A stretch of 18,041 bases of DNA from an uncultured Pirellulaceae bacterium (lineage in GTDB: Bacteria > Planctomycetota > Planctomycetia > Pirellulales > Pirellulaceae): the NCBI GenBank assembly GCA_947258905.1, contig CAMYKF010000292.1, positions 1 to 18,041 of the forward strand, read 5' to 3'. The notes under the pieces are model-generated. The model did not search any database, was not told the DNA's origin, and saw nothing but the letters and a program-made list of their open reading frames with translations. A program made the translations under genes and the position numbers. Positions 1 to 6,491 of this stretch are shown here, one piece after another; the stretch's first letter is position 1; each line of letters begins with the position of its first letter.

Positions 1-54
1 GAATATGCATAGCGTGAATTTCATTTTGGAGATTCCTCAAGTGGCATGATCGAT

Positions 55-119
55 AGTCGCCGATCGCTCCGCGATCGAGCAACAGATCCTTTTTGGCGAT
101 CGCGGAGCGATCGGCGACT
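55..119. repeat. perfect 23-bp inverted repeat, 19-nt loop
   Basis: Positions 55-77 and 97-119 are exact reverse complements, separated by 19 nt that include a short T-run. The arms begin AGTCGCCGATCG and contain GCTCCGCGATCG. The repeat lies 16 nt beyond the stop codon of the minus-strand threonine aldolase, so as RNA it would fold immediately after that message and could act as a 3' end or processing signal. No U-run follows the arm, so it is not a canonical intrinsic terminator. An 11-bp part of the right arm (GATCGGCGACT) recurs at 151-161, inside the 3' end of the aldolase gene. Confidence 0.85.
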
Positions 120-134
120 GTGGGATTTGTTCGG

Positions 135-1196
135 CTACGACCCGCGAGTGATCGGCGACTCGGTTCTGATCTGTTCGGCCGTCTGTTGCAGGATTTGCCC
201 GGCGTGCAGGCAATCATCCATGGAAACGTTCAGGTGGGTGCAGGCCCGCACGTGAACGTTGCTGAAAGGCAGCATCCATACGCCCTGTTCATACAGCCGT
301 TCGCAAAAGTCGCTGGCCGATACCTGATCACTGTGGATTCGGAAGATCACGATGTTGGTGTCGACCTGTTCCGGTTCCAGCGACAGGTTGTCGCACTGAC
401 TCACGGCATGAGCGATGGTTTGGGCCGCATGGTGATCCAGTTCCAGCCGATCGATGTTGTTTTCCAGAGCGTACACGGCTCCCGCGGCAATGATGCCGGA
501 TTGCCGCATGCCACCGCCAAACAATTTGCGATGGCGACGCATGTCGTGAATCATGTCTTTGGAGCCGACCAAAGCCGAACCGACTGGTGCTCCCAGGCCC
601 TTGCTGAAACAAATGCTGATGGTATCGAAGCCGCTGGCCCACTCGTCGGCCGAAATGACCGATGCCACAACGGAGTTGAACAAACGGGCCCCATCCAAAT
701 GCGTCACCAGATCGTGTTCATGGGCCCAGTTGCAAATCGACTCAACGTGTTCGTATGGCAGAATCCGTCCGCCACCGCGATTGTGCGTATTCTCCAGACA
801 AACCAGCCGCGTGCGCACCGCATGTTCGTTGTCGGGTTTGATCAGGCCTTCCAGTTGCCCCAGTTTCAACACGCTGTTCTGGCCAGGTACAGGTTGGGCG
901 ACAATGCCGCTGAGCTGGGCAAATCCGCCTTGTTCGTAGTTGTAAATATGACAACCGGCTTCACACAACAATTCATCGCCGGGCCGGCAATGCAAGCGAA
1001 CGGCGACCTGATTGGTCATCGTGCCCGAGGGCATGAACATGGCAGCTTCCTTCCCCAGCCGTTCGGCGATCATGCGTTGCAGTCGATCTACCGTGGGGTC
1101 CACGTCGATTACGTCATCATTGACGGGTGCTGTCGCCATCGCCGCGCGCATGGCCTCGCAGGGTCGCGTAACCGTATCACTTCTCAAGTCGATCAT
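135..1196 (-). CDS. ltaE: low-specificity L-threonine aldolase (PLP-dependent)
   Basis: Cytosolic fold-type I PLP enzyme that cleaves L-threonine or L-allo-threonine to glycine and acetaldehyde. At 353 aa it is near the usual family length. The N-terminus MIDLRSDTVTRP is the family's canonical start, and ATG at 1196 fits it, although no strong Shine-Dalgarno sequence is visible. Seen in order: DVDPTV (31-36), PSGTMTNQ (57-63), the His83/Tyr85/Glu88 region that packs on the cofactor, HLDGARL (167-172) with the pyridine-N-binding Asp168, and the Schiff-base lysine in FSKGLGAPVGS (Lys199). It is transcribed divergently from the secreted-protein pair. Together with tdh and kbl further right, it gives the window two routes from threonine to glycine. 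The family assignment is firm; stereochemical preference cannot be read from the sequence. Confidence 0.93.
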   Translation of the reverse strand: MIDLRSDTVTRPCEAMRAAMATAPVNDDVIDVDPTVDRLQRMIAERLGKEAAMFMPSGTMTNQVAVRLHCRPGDELLCEAGCHIYNYEQGGFAQLSGIVAQPVPGQNSVLKLGQLEGLIKPDNEHAVRTRLVCLENTHNRGGGRILPYEHVESICNWAHEHDLVTHLDGARLFNSVVASVISADEWASGFDTISICFSKGLGAPVGSALVGSKDMIHDMRRHRKLFGGGMRQSGIIAAGAVYALENNIDRLELDHHAAQTIAHAVSQCDNLSLEPEQVDTNIVIFRIHSDQVSASDFCERLYEQGVWMLPFSNVHVRACTHLNVSMDDCLHAGQILQQTAEQIRTESPITRGS

Positions 1197-1280
1197 GGAA
1201 TCGTGGCGTGCCCGGTTGGCAGGGAATTTTTCTGGTTGAATCGCATTAATAGGATAAGATAACCGTTCTCAAGTCGATAT

Positions 1281-1292
1281 CCAGTCGACTGG
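1281..1292. promoter_or_regulatory. 12-bp palindrome in divergent intergenic region
   Basis: CCAGTCGACTGG is a perfect palindrome in the 133-bp gap between the divergent threonine aldolase and secreted-protein genes, 38 bp before the latter's start. In the same gap TTCTCAAGTCGAT at 1266-1278 repeats a sequence at 1181-1193 in the aldolase start region. A role as operator is inference; no clear -35/-10 pair was found here. Confidence 0.25.
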
Positions 1293-1329
1293 GCGGATCG
1301 ACTGACGCCGGAACACGAAAGGACATGTC

Positions 1330-1929
1330 ATGAGGAAGCTCTTGATCGCAGTGGTGGCCGTTGGGATTTGCTTGTGGGGTCAGCAACTGGTTGCGCAAAC
1401 CATGGAGGTCGACGCACCGCAGGTTGCCATCATGTTTGGCACTGCCGAAGAGTCCGAAGACGGCAAACTGGCATTCAGTTTCGATGCCGGTGCGCCGATG
1501 ATTCCGGTTCAGGAGGAAGTCACTCAGGCCTATGTCGTTCGGGTCCCCTACACCGAGGAAACGGAACGCGATGGCGAACGTGTCACCGAGAACAAATATC
1601 GCGAGGAGACGCGAACGCGAACCGTGACCGTGACCAGAATGATCAGACAGACAAGCCTGTCACACGCCTGGGATGAATTGAGTTTCGTCGATCCCTACGG
1701 AGACAAAATCTCGCTGGGAGACGCCCGCGGGCACTTCGAAACCAAACAGCCTTTTGTGGCCATGTACGATGGGCAGGAACTGGACCCGTATTTTCAACAC
1801 GTATTGCGAGATGACATTGTGATTGTCGTGCTGCCGTTGCCCGAAGGAGTGGAGGCCGCCGCAGACTGGCTGAGAAGACCGGCCGGGGTAATGAGGCCGG
1901 TCCCGGTCCCGATGCCGCGGCGACGTTAA
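1330..1929 (+). CDS. secreted protein of unknown function, paralogue A
   Basis: 199 aa with a Sec signal peptide: basic MRK, a hydrophobic stretch at about 4-16, and likely cleavage near VA-Q at 22-23. The mature part has a VPYTEETERDGERV segment (72-85), then an Arg/Thr/Val-rich stretch to about 103, then AWDELSFVDPYGDKI (113-127), HFETKQPFV (135-143) and HVLRDDIVIVV (157-167). It ends in a proline-rich tail and RRR. AAAGGA at 1318-1323 lies 6 nt before ATG. The next gene is a paralogue that keeps each of these blocks, so the two are a tandem duplication and probably one operon. No catalytic motif is recognised. The Arg/Thr-rich middle resembles repeats found in many planctomycete exported hypothetical proteins (recollection, not a search). 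Probably periplasmic or cell surface. Confidence 0.85.
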   Translation: MRKLLIAVVAVGICLWGQQLVAQTMEVDAPQVAIMFGTAEESEDGKLAFSFDAGAPMIPVQEEVTQAYVVRVPYTEETERDGERVTENKYREETRTRTVTVTRMIRQTSLSHAWDELSFVDPYGDKISLGDARGHFETKQPFVAMYDGQELDPYFQHVLRDDIVIVVLPLPEGVEAAADWLRRPAGVMRPVPVPMPRRR

Positions 1930-1969
1930 AGTTCGTAATAGACAATCTCCGTTGGAAGGAGGATTCGCG

Positions 1970-2557
1970 ATGAGAGTCCTTGCGATGATTGCTATTGTTG
2001 CCGCCATCTGCCTCGGCGGACGGCACGCGTGGGCCCAGTCCTCTGAAATTGAGACTCCGGAAGTCAAAATCATGCTCGGAGTTGCCCTGGTCGCCGACGA
2101 AGATGACAAACTGGCGGTTCATTTTGCAGCCGGGGCGCCGGTGCTAAACCGTGTCGAAATGGTGACCCGGACGTACACGGTCATGGTGCCGTACACCGAA
2201 GCGGTAGAACGGGACGGAAAAATGGTGCCAGTGACACGAACCAGGGCCGAGGAGCGGACTCGCGAAGTGCCCGTAACCAGGGCCGAAGTGCTTAACGATT
2301 TCAGTTGCTCGTGGGATGAACTCAGTTTCCTGGATATGGATGGCGACGACGTTGCGATTGATGATGCCAGACAGCATTTCGAGACCAAACAGCCGATGGT
2401 CGGCATTTTTAAAGGCTCGGACCTCAGCCCGTTCTACAGTCACGTATTGCGCGACGATGTGCTGGTGGTTGTTATGCCCAGGCCGGAGGATCTAAATGAT
2501 GCGGCAGCGATCCCCGGGGTGATTCTGCCGACACCGTTGCCACCCCGGCGACGGTAA
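1970..2557 (+). CDS. secreted protein of unknown function, paralogue B
   Basis: 195 aa from ATG at 1970. That start is chosen over an in-frame TTG at 1952 because GGAAGGAGG (1954-1962) sits 7 nt upstream of the ATG and a clean signal peptide begins there (cleavage likely after AWA, residue 22). It shares with the preceding protein the blocks VPYTEAVERDGKMVPV (73-88), EERTREVPVTR (94-104), SWDELSFLDMDGD (114-126), ARQHFETKQPMV (133-144) and HVLRDDVLVVV (158-168), and the same ending, a proline-rich stretch plus RRR. The gap from the upstream stop is 40 nt, consistent with co-transcription. The function is unknown. The shared C-terminal Pro/Arg tail may be a targeting or interaction element, which is inference. 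Confidence 0.85.
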   Translation: MRVLAMIAIVAAICLGGRHAWAQSSEIETPEVKIMLGVALVADEDDKLAVHFAAGAPVLNRVEMVTRTYTVMVPYTEAVERDGKMVPVTRTRAEERTREVPVTRAEVLNDFSCSWDELSFLDMDGDDVAIDDARQHFETKQPMVGIFKGSDLSPFYSHVLRDDVLVVVMPRPEDLNDAAAIPGVILPTPLPPRRR

Positions 2558-2585
2558 TGCGACAGCGTGGAGTTGCATTTGACTT

Positions 2586-2609
2586 GTAGCCGAAGTTGCA
2601 AAACTTCGG
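2586..2609 (+). repeat. REP-like element: GTAG foot plus stem-loop
   Basis: GTAG at 2586-2589 is followed directly by CCGAAGTT (2590-2597), a GCAA tetraloop (GNRA type) and AACTTCGG (2602-2609), a perfect 8-bp stem. The same layout, with different stem sequence, occurs at 3882-3906, 12867-12890 and, on the minus strand, 12803-12826. It lies 28 nt after the stop of paralogue B and could also end that transcript, although there is no U-run. Confidence 0.6.
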
Positions 2610-2849
2610 GTGTTTCGTGCTGTGTCCCGGCCCGAATTCCTGGAATCCGGCTACCTTGTGCTTAAGTTCTGGTTGGACAGCGCAAGTTTCTCGTTTAACC
2701 GTGCTAGCGGCCCAGGGCCAATCCGTCTTGGATTGGGATCGGGCGATCAGTAGACTCCTGCCCCCACCAGCACGAGGCTGGATTGCACGTTCTGCCCTGC
2801 AGACTGCGGCCGTACTCCAACATCCCTGTCTGATTCTCACGAAAGATCC
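2610..2849. other. intergenic, no gene seen
   Basis: No frame here has coding character. A small stem-loop CCAATCC/GGATTGG lies at 2718-2736. No convincing promoter was found for the downstream channel gene; TTGGAC at 2673-2678 has no good -10 at normal spacing. Confidence 0.5.
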
Positions 2850-3854
2850 ATGCGTTATCGACTCCTTTCCGTCTTTTCCGTCTTGATTGCCGTCGCCGCC
2901 ATTGTGTCTTGTTGCACCTCAACGGCTCTCGCCCAGGAAGAAGGCGGAAGCACGGGTGACGTCCTGGCGGCCCATTCCCATGAAGCGGCCACGTCATTGC
3001 TGGAAACCGTGAAACGCGCTGTCGCAGGCGACACAGAAGCCATGCAGACGCTGGCCAGCCAGATTGTGATCCCGGCCGTGATCGCCATCGGCGTGTTTTT
3101 GCTGGGTTACTTTGTGGCCTCGTTTATCGGCCGCGTCATCGGTGGACAGGTGGCTCGCAGGGTTGATGTCACGTTTGGCAAATTCCTTGGCAAGATGATC
3201 AAGAATGGATTGATGATCATGTTGCTGCTGGGAGTACTGGGGTACTTTGGTGTCGATGTGACCAGCTTTGCGGCGATCATAGCGGCACTCGGCTTTGCCG
3301 TCGGTATGGCGTTGCAGGGGACTCTGTCGAATTTTGCTGCCGGCATCATGTTGATGGTGTTTCGGCCGTTCAAGGTCGGTGACTACATTCAGCTGGGTTC
3401 CGAAGAAGGCTGGGTCGAGGAGATCGATATGTTTACGACACGCATCAATAACCTGGACAACGTGCACCTGATCGTGCCCAACGGCCAGATTTTCGGCTCG
3501 ACGATCACTAATTTTTCACACAACGAATTTCGTCGCGTGGAAGTCGCGGTGGGTGTCGAGTACGCAGCGGATGTCGATCGGTCACGGGCGGTATTGGAAG
3601 CGGCCATATCCGAGATTCCGGGTGCCGTTGCCGAGCCGGCGCCCCAGGTGGTCATGGCCGAACTGGCCGACTCCAGCGTGAACTGGCTGGTGCGTGCCTG
3701 GTGCGAGCAGGAAGATTACTGGGCCGTCAGGGAATTGCTGACGGTGGCCGCCAAGAAGGGTCTGGACCTCAACGGCATCGGCATTCCGTTTCCCCAAGTG
3801 CAAATGCACCTGCCACCTGCCAGCGATGCGACGGCCCTTAAACGGGCGGCCTAA
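2850..3854 (+). CDS. MscS-family mechanosensitive ion channel
   Basis: 334 aa, slightly longer than E. coli MscS. It opens with a signal-like segment (MRYRLLSVFSVLIAVAA), which could be cleaved at ALA-Q (28-29) or, less likely, at IVSC as a lipobox. A hydrophobic TM1 lies at about 71-96 and TM2 at about 119-137. The pore-lining TM3 block at about 138-172 has the Gly/Ala-rich pattern GFAVGMALQGTLSN and is followed by FRPFKVGDYIQLG (171-183), the family signature at the start of the cytoplasmic beta domain. NLDNVHLIVPNGQIFGSTITN (201-221) is the typical MscS middle domain. Such channels release solutes on hypo-osmotic shock. The start has only a weak upstream purine stretch (GAAAG). It is monocistronic: the flanking gaps hold a REP-like hairpin upstream and the multi-hairpin element downstream. 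Confidence 0.93.
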   Translation: MRYRLLSVFSVLIAVAAIVSCCTSTALAQEEGGSTGDVLAAHSHEAATSLLETVKRAVAGDTEAMQTLASQIVIPAVIAIGVFLLGYFVASFIGRVIGGQVARRVDVTFGKFLGKMIKNGLMIMLLLGVLGYFGVDVTSFAAIIAALGFAVGMALQGTLSNFAAGIMLMVFRPFKVGDYIQLGSEEGWVEEIDMFTTRINNLDNVHLIVPNGQIFGSTITNFSHNEFRRVEVAVGVEYAADVDRSRAVLEAAISEIPGAVAEPAPQVVMAELADSSVNWLVRAWCEQEDYWAVRELLTVAAKKGLDLNGIGIPFPQVQMHLPPASDATALKRAA

Positions 3855-3859
3855 GAGTT

Positions 3860-3960
3860 GTTTCAAAACCAGTTTCCTGCGGTAGCTCGGTCTCTCAGAG
3901 ACCGAGAAAACAGAGCAAAACGAGTCCCGGCGCGCCGGGACTCGCCTGCCGTTTTGAAAC
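3860..3960. repeat. nested multi-hairpin element (three inverted repeats)
   Basis: Outer arms GTTTCAAAAC (3860-3869) and GTTTTGAAAC (3951-3960) are exact reverse complements. They enclose a GTAG-footed 9-bp hairpin (CTCGGTCTC/GAGACCGAG, 3886-3906) and a perfect 24-bp palindrome at 3921-3944 (CGAGTCCCGGCG and its complement). As RNA or single-stranded DNA this makes a three-way junction with two side hairpins. It starts 6 nt after the channel gene's stop. It could be a transcript end, a REP-type composite or a non-coding RNA; the sequence alone does not decide. Confidence 0.6.
3882..3906 (+). repeat. REP-like element inside the multi-hairpin block
   Basis: GTAG (3882-3885) directly precedes a perfect 9-bp stem CTCGGTCTC/GAGACCGAG with a 3-nt TCA loop. 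The foot-plus-stem layout matches the elements at 2586, 12803 (minus) and 12867. Confidence 0.55.
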
Positions 3961-4173
3961 CACCTCTAGCCAGGCAGGCTCTGGACTTTCACAGGAACAA
4001 CGCAGGTCCGTCTGTCCCGGTCGGACAAATGCGGGCGCAGCATGACTGAGAGTCCGGAGCAGGCCCACCTGAAGATTGCCGGGCAGAGCCTGGGCCGCCG
4101 CTGCTCGCCGCCTGGCTGGTGGTACAGTGATCTGTGTCGTTAACAACCGTGACGCGTCCATGCCGATGCATTT
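3961..4173. other. intergenic, no gene seen
   Basis: No frame shows coding character or family similarity. This is ordinary spacer between the multi-hairpin element and the promoter of the lipoprotein gene. Confidence 0.5.
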
Positions 4174-4201
4174 TTGTCTGGTCGACACTGACGATTACAA
4201 T
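4174..4201 (+). promoter_or_regulatory. candidate sigma70-type promoter for the lipoprotein gene
   Basis: TTGTCT (4174-4179) and TACAAT (4196-4201) are separated by 16 bp. Transcription would start near 4208, about 45 nt before the ATG at 4254. The -10 hexamer is identical to that proposed for the his operon. It is a sequence match only. Confidence 0.4.
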
Positions 4202-4253
4202 TGCAAAAAAAGTTTTTCGATCTTCGCTGAATTCCGGCATAGGTAATCGAGCC

Positions 4254-4673
4254 ATGAAACCGTTTCACGGAATGACGGTATACCTGTTATTGAGCGGTGT
4301 CGCGCTGATTCCAAACGGGTGTGAAACCCCGGCCGTTAGCAAGCAGGCTGTCAGAGAGACTCCTGCCGTTGCCGACGACTGGGTCACGGTCATCCCCGCT
4401 GATATCGGTCTGGAATTTGACTTGCCCGTGAATCCCCAAGTCAGTGTTCAGCGCGAAGCGTTCGTGTGCAATCTGATGCAGGATCGCGATATGTTTATCG
4501 TCCATGGCGATTTTCATGGCGAAGCAGAGGCGGCTGCCTACCTGGCGTCATCGCGGGAACTCGTCGGCCAAAAATTGCCCCGCGTGGAAATCGAGGATGT
4601 CAGGTTGCTGGTCACGACGGATTTGAATATCGCATCCCGCAAAGCGCCGACTGGCAAATCGTTCGATTTCTGA
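4254..4673 (+). CDS. putative lipoprotein, N-terminal part before a frameshift
   Basis: Readable as 139 aa. The first about 23 residues (MKPFHGMTVYLLLSGVALIPNGC) look like a signal peptide with a poor lipobox (PNGC). The mature domain begins DDWVTVIPADIGLEFDLPVNP, which resembles the opening of a widespread planctomycete exported family ('W..V.P...G..V.LP..P') that I know only as hypothetical. Up to VRLLVTT (about residues 116-122) the frame is convincing; the last 18 residues are not. The protein sense continues in the -1 frame as GFEYRIPQSADWQ, so the gene appears to have lost one base, most simply one G at 4619-4620. ATG at 4254 is chosen because it opens the signal peptide; upstream in-frame codons lack such character. 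Confidence 0.6.
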   Translation: MKPFHGMTVYLLLSGVALIPNGCETPAVSKQAVRETPAVADDWVTVIPADIGLEFDLPVNPQVSVQREAFVCNLMQDRDMFIVHGDFHGEAEAAAYLASSRELVGQKLPRVEIEDVRLLVTTDLNIASRKAPTGKSFDF

Positions 4674-4816
4674 TGATCGACGGCTGGACGTTCGAGATCA
4701 CGGTGTATGTCCTTGGGAAAGATGGGACCGCGGTGAGTCGCCAGTTTCTTGACTCGTTTCGGGTGACTCGCGAGTTGCGGCAAGTCGAATTGTTGGTCGA
4801 CGTGCCCCAACCGTGA
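4619..4816 (+). pseudogene. out-of-frame C-terminal part of the lipoprotein gene
   Basis: In the frame of 4619, GFEYRIPQSADWQIVRFLMI and then DGWTFEITVYVLGKDG and QFLDSFRVTREL read as a good protein, ending at a TGA at 4814-4816. This is the expected C-terminal half of the family (amphipathic strands, closing 'FLDSF.V'). Inserting one base at about 4620 joins it to the upstream part to give about 187 aa. A separate start at 4673 (TGATG overlap with the upstream stop) could in principle give a 47-aa product, but that would begin inside the fold. Either a true pseudogene or a sequencing or assembly error; no slippery heptamer is seen at the junction. Confidence 0.6.
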
Positions 4817-5101
4817 GGCAACGCACTTCCTGCAGAGACCCGCTCTCTACGGCACGCCGTTCGGTTTTCGGTCCTGTTCCGGCAGCTATCGGTCGCGAGA
4901 CGGCGGCCGACGAATGCCGGCAACGCAGGCGTGAGTTGGAGACCAGCAAATTTCCTGAAAGGTCCTGCCGGCTGGAGACATTTCCGTCCTAACGACCCTG
5001 CCGGGCCTGTCCACAGGCCCACCGAGGGGGCCCCCTGGGGGCCGGAACCAATCCCACTTCCCGACGAACGGGTGGCCGTCGGTTACTCCCACACCGCGGC
5101 T
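4817..5101. other. intergenic, no gene seen; GC-rich hairpins
   Basis: No coding frame is convincing. A stem-loop GGGCCTGT/ACAGGCCC lies at 5003-5020 and overlapping G/C palindromes at 5026-5043 (GGGGGCCCCCTGGGGGCC). These could end transcription from the lipoprotein locus, but neither has a U-run. Confidence 0.5.
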
Positions 5102-5141
5102 GTCCCTGTTCACCACACACCGTCCCCGTTCACCACACATC
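5102..5141 (+). repeat. 20-bp tandem repeat abutting the his promoter
   Basis: GTCCCTGTTCACCACACACC (5102-5121) and GTCCCCGTTCACCACACATC (5122-5141) are head-to-tail copies matching at 18 of 20 positions. The second ends at the base before the proposed -35. A 20-bp period is close to two helical turns, so two protein subunits would bind the same DNA face, a layout typical of activator sites. The binder is unknown. Confidence 0.6.
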
Positions 5142-5170
5142 TTGTATCAACGTATTAATACATATACAAT
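5142..5170 (+). promoter_or_regulatory. his operon promoter with palindrome in the spacer
   Basis: -35 TTGTAT (5142-5147), 17-bp spacer, -10 TACAAT (5165-5170; 5 of 6 to consensus). The spacer holds the perfect palindrome GTATTAATAC (5152-5161). The flanking TTGTAT and ATACAA (5164-5169) are also reverse complements, so the site is nearly two-fold symmetric as a whole. A repressor bound here would block polymerase directly. Transcription would start near 5177, leaving an untranslated leader of about 120 nt. It lies just upstream of a TrpR-type gene, the natural candidate ligand (inference). Confidence 0.55.
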
Positions 5171-5295
5171 GGGCTCGCGGCCAGCGATCGTCACGCGAAT
5201 GAGCCGGCACCCCCGGCCCCCGGCGAGGGCATGGCCGCATCCCAGGCTGACAAACCAATCAATGTGAACTGCCCGTCAATCCGTGAGGGCCCTGC

Positions 5296-5607
5296 ATGAA
5301 GAATCGCAATCCCCAACTCAAACCCGGCCGCAGGGATTACCGCCGCTTTTACGAAGCCGTCGCGGCAGTTCGCTCGCCCGATGAATGCCAACACTTCCTG
5401 CGCGACCTGTGCACACCCGCTGAACTGGAAGCCATGGTCGATCGCTGGCGAGCCGTCGAGTTGCTCAAGTCCGGGTACACTTACCGGGAAATCAGTCAGC
5501 GGACCGGTATCAGCGTGACTACGGTGGGCCGAGTAGCCCGACATATCGACATGGGCCACGGCGGTTACGAAACTGTCTACAAGCGAATCAGGGACAAACG
5601 CAAATGA
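5296..5607 (+). CDS. TrpR-like DNA-binding regulator, YerC/YecD type
   Basis: 103 aa, all-helical, TrpR superfamily. Residues 33-59 (HFLRDLCTPAELEAMVDRWR and following) match the TrpR core. A helix-turn-helix spans about 62-83 (YREISQRTGISVTTVGRV), and the GHGGY near 88-91 is typical of the YerC branch rather than of enterobacterial TrpR. GAGGG at 5285-5289 lies 6 nt before the ATG. Its stop overlaps the hisG start (ATGA), so it is translationally coupled to the histidine operon. Family members near hisG are known in some bacteria (recollection), but their ligand is not established. Co-transcription suggests control of the his genes, perhaps autoregulation at the palindromic promoter; that is inference. 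The tryptophan-binding function of true TrpR should not be assumed. Confidence 0.88.
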   Translation: MKNRNPQLKPGRRDYRRFYEAVAAVRSPDECQHFLRDLCTPAELEAMVDRWRAVELLKSGYTYREISQRTGISVTTVGRVARHIDMGHGGYETVYKRIRDKRK

Positions 5608-6482
5608 GACTGAAAATAGCCATTCAGAAATCGGGCCGCTTGTCCGAAGACTCGCTGGACCTGCTGCAAAAATGCGGCATCACGTTTGCGCAAAGCAAGA
5701 ACAAGCTGTTTTGTTACGGACGTTCATTGCCCCTGGATCTGTTGTGTGTCCGCGATGACGACATACCGCAAATGCTGCAGGAGAACGTGTGCCAGCTGGC
5801 TATCGTCGGCCAGAACGCAGTGCGCGAGTTTGAATTCGCCAATGGACAGCAATCCAGACTCCAGCAACTGCGGGAGCTCAACTATTGTCATTGCCGTTTT
5901 TCGCTGGCCGTACCAGAGACTTTCGATTATCAAGGGCCGCAATCACTGGCCGGCATGCGGATCGCCACCAGCTATCCCGCCACCCTGCAGAATTATCTGG
6001 ATCGCAAGGGCATCAAGGCCAAGCCCGTCAAGCTGGCCGGCTCGGTGGAGATCGCTCCCCAGCTGGGCACCGCCGACTTTATTGCCGACATCGTCTCCAC
6101 CGGCTCGACGCTCAAGGCCAACCACTTGCGTGAGGTGGAAACGATTACCGAAATCCAGGCGGCCCTGTACCGCAACGCGGCGACGTTCAGCGACGATGCC
6201 GAAGCGCTGATCGACAAGTTGCTCAAGCGTATCGACGGCGTGCAGCAGGCGGCCGAGAGCAAATACGTCATGCTGCACGCACCCCGCGAGTCCGTCCACA
6301 CGATCGCCGAACTGTTGCCCGGTGCTGAATCGCCCACCGTCTTGCCGCTGGAAGGCGACGACGACAAGGTCGCGGTGCACGCGGTTTGTCGCGAAGCGGT
6401 GTTTTGGGATCACATCGAGGAATTGCGGGACGCCGGTGCCAGTGCCGTGCTGGTGTTGCCAATCGAGAAAATGCTGGGCTAG
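5604..6482 (+). CDS. hisG: ATP phosphoribosyltransferase, long form
   Basis: First step of histidine synthesis: ATP + PRPP to phosphoribosyl-ATP. 292 aa, the long form with a C-terminal regulatory domain, so it needs no HisZ partner. Seen: IAIQKSGRLSEDS (5-17), LLCVRDDDIPQML (46-58), the PRPP-binding loop within TADFIADIVSTGSTLKAN (156-173), then the HisG_C domain from about 215 (AESKYVMLHAP) ending VLVLPIEKMLG. Closely spaced blocks such as AELLPGAESPTVLPLEGD (235-252) match the E. coli enzyme, as I recall it, better than typical planctomycete or short-form HisG. Its start overlaps the regulator's stop by 4 nt. Histidine feedback through the C-terminal domain is expected from the family. Confidence 0.97.
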   Translation: MRLKIAIQKSGRLSEDSLDLLQKCGITFAQSKNKLFCYGRSLPLDLLCVRDDDIPQMLQENVCQLAIVGQNAVREFEFANGQQSRLQQLRELNYCHCRFSLAVPETFDYQGPQSLAGMRIATSYPATLQNYLDRKGIKAKPVKLAGSVEIAPQLGTADFIADIVSTGSTLKANHLREVETITEIQAALYRNAATFSDDAEALIDKLLKRIDGVQQAAESKYVMLHAPRESVHTIAELLPGAESPTVLPLEGDDDKVAVHAVCREAVFWDHIEELRDAGASAVLVLPIEKMLG

Positions 6483-6491
6483 GGAAATACA

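Noticed and set aside
93..1262. Long open plus-strand frame (389 codons) opposite the threonine aldolase
   Set aside because: It is antisense to a clear aldolase with all catalytic motifs, and its translation has no recognisable domain. The same applies to the long plus-strand frames opposite kbl (13351-14085) and tdh (14210-15115).
4673..4816. Independent 47-aa gene coupled through a TGATG stop/start
   Set aside because: Good protein sense in this frame begins about 50 nt upstream of the ATG, within the preceding gene, so one frameshifted gene explains both parts better.
5199..5267. 22-aa frame in the his leader as a histidine attenuation peptide
   Set aside because: It holds only two separated His residues and is followed by no terminator before the regulator gene, so classical his attenuation is not supported.
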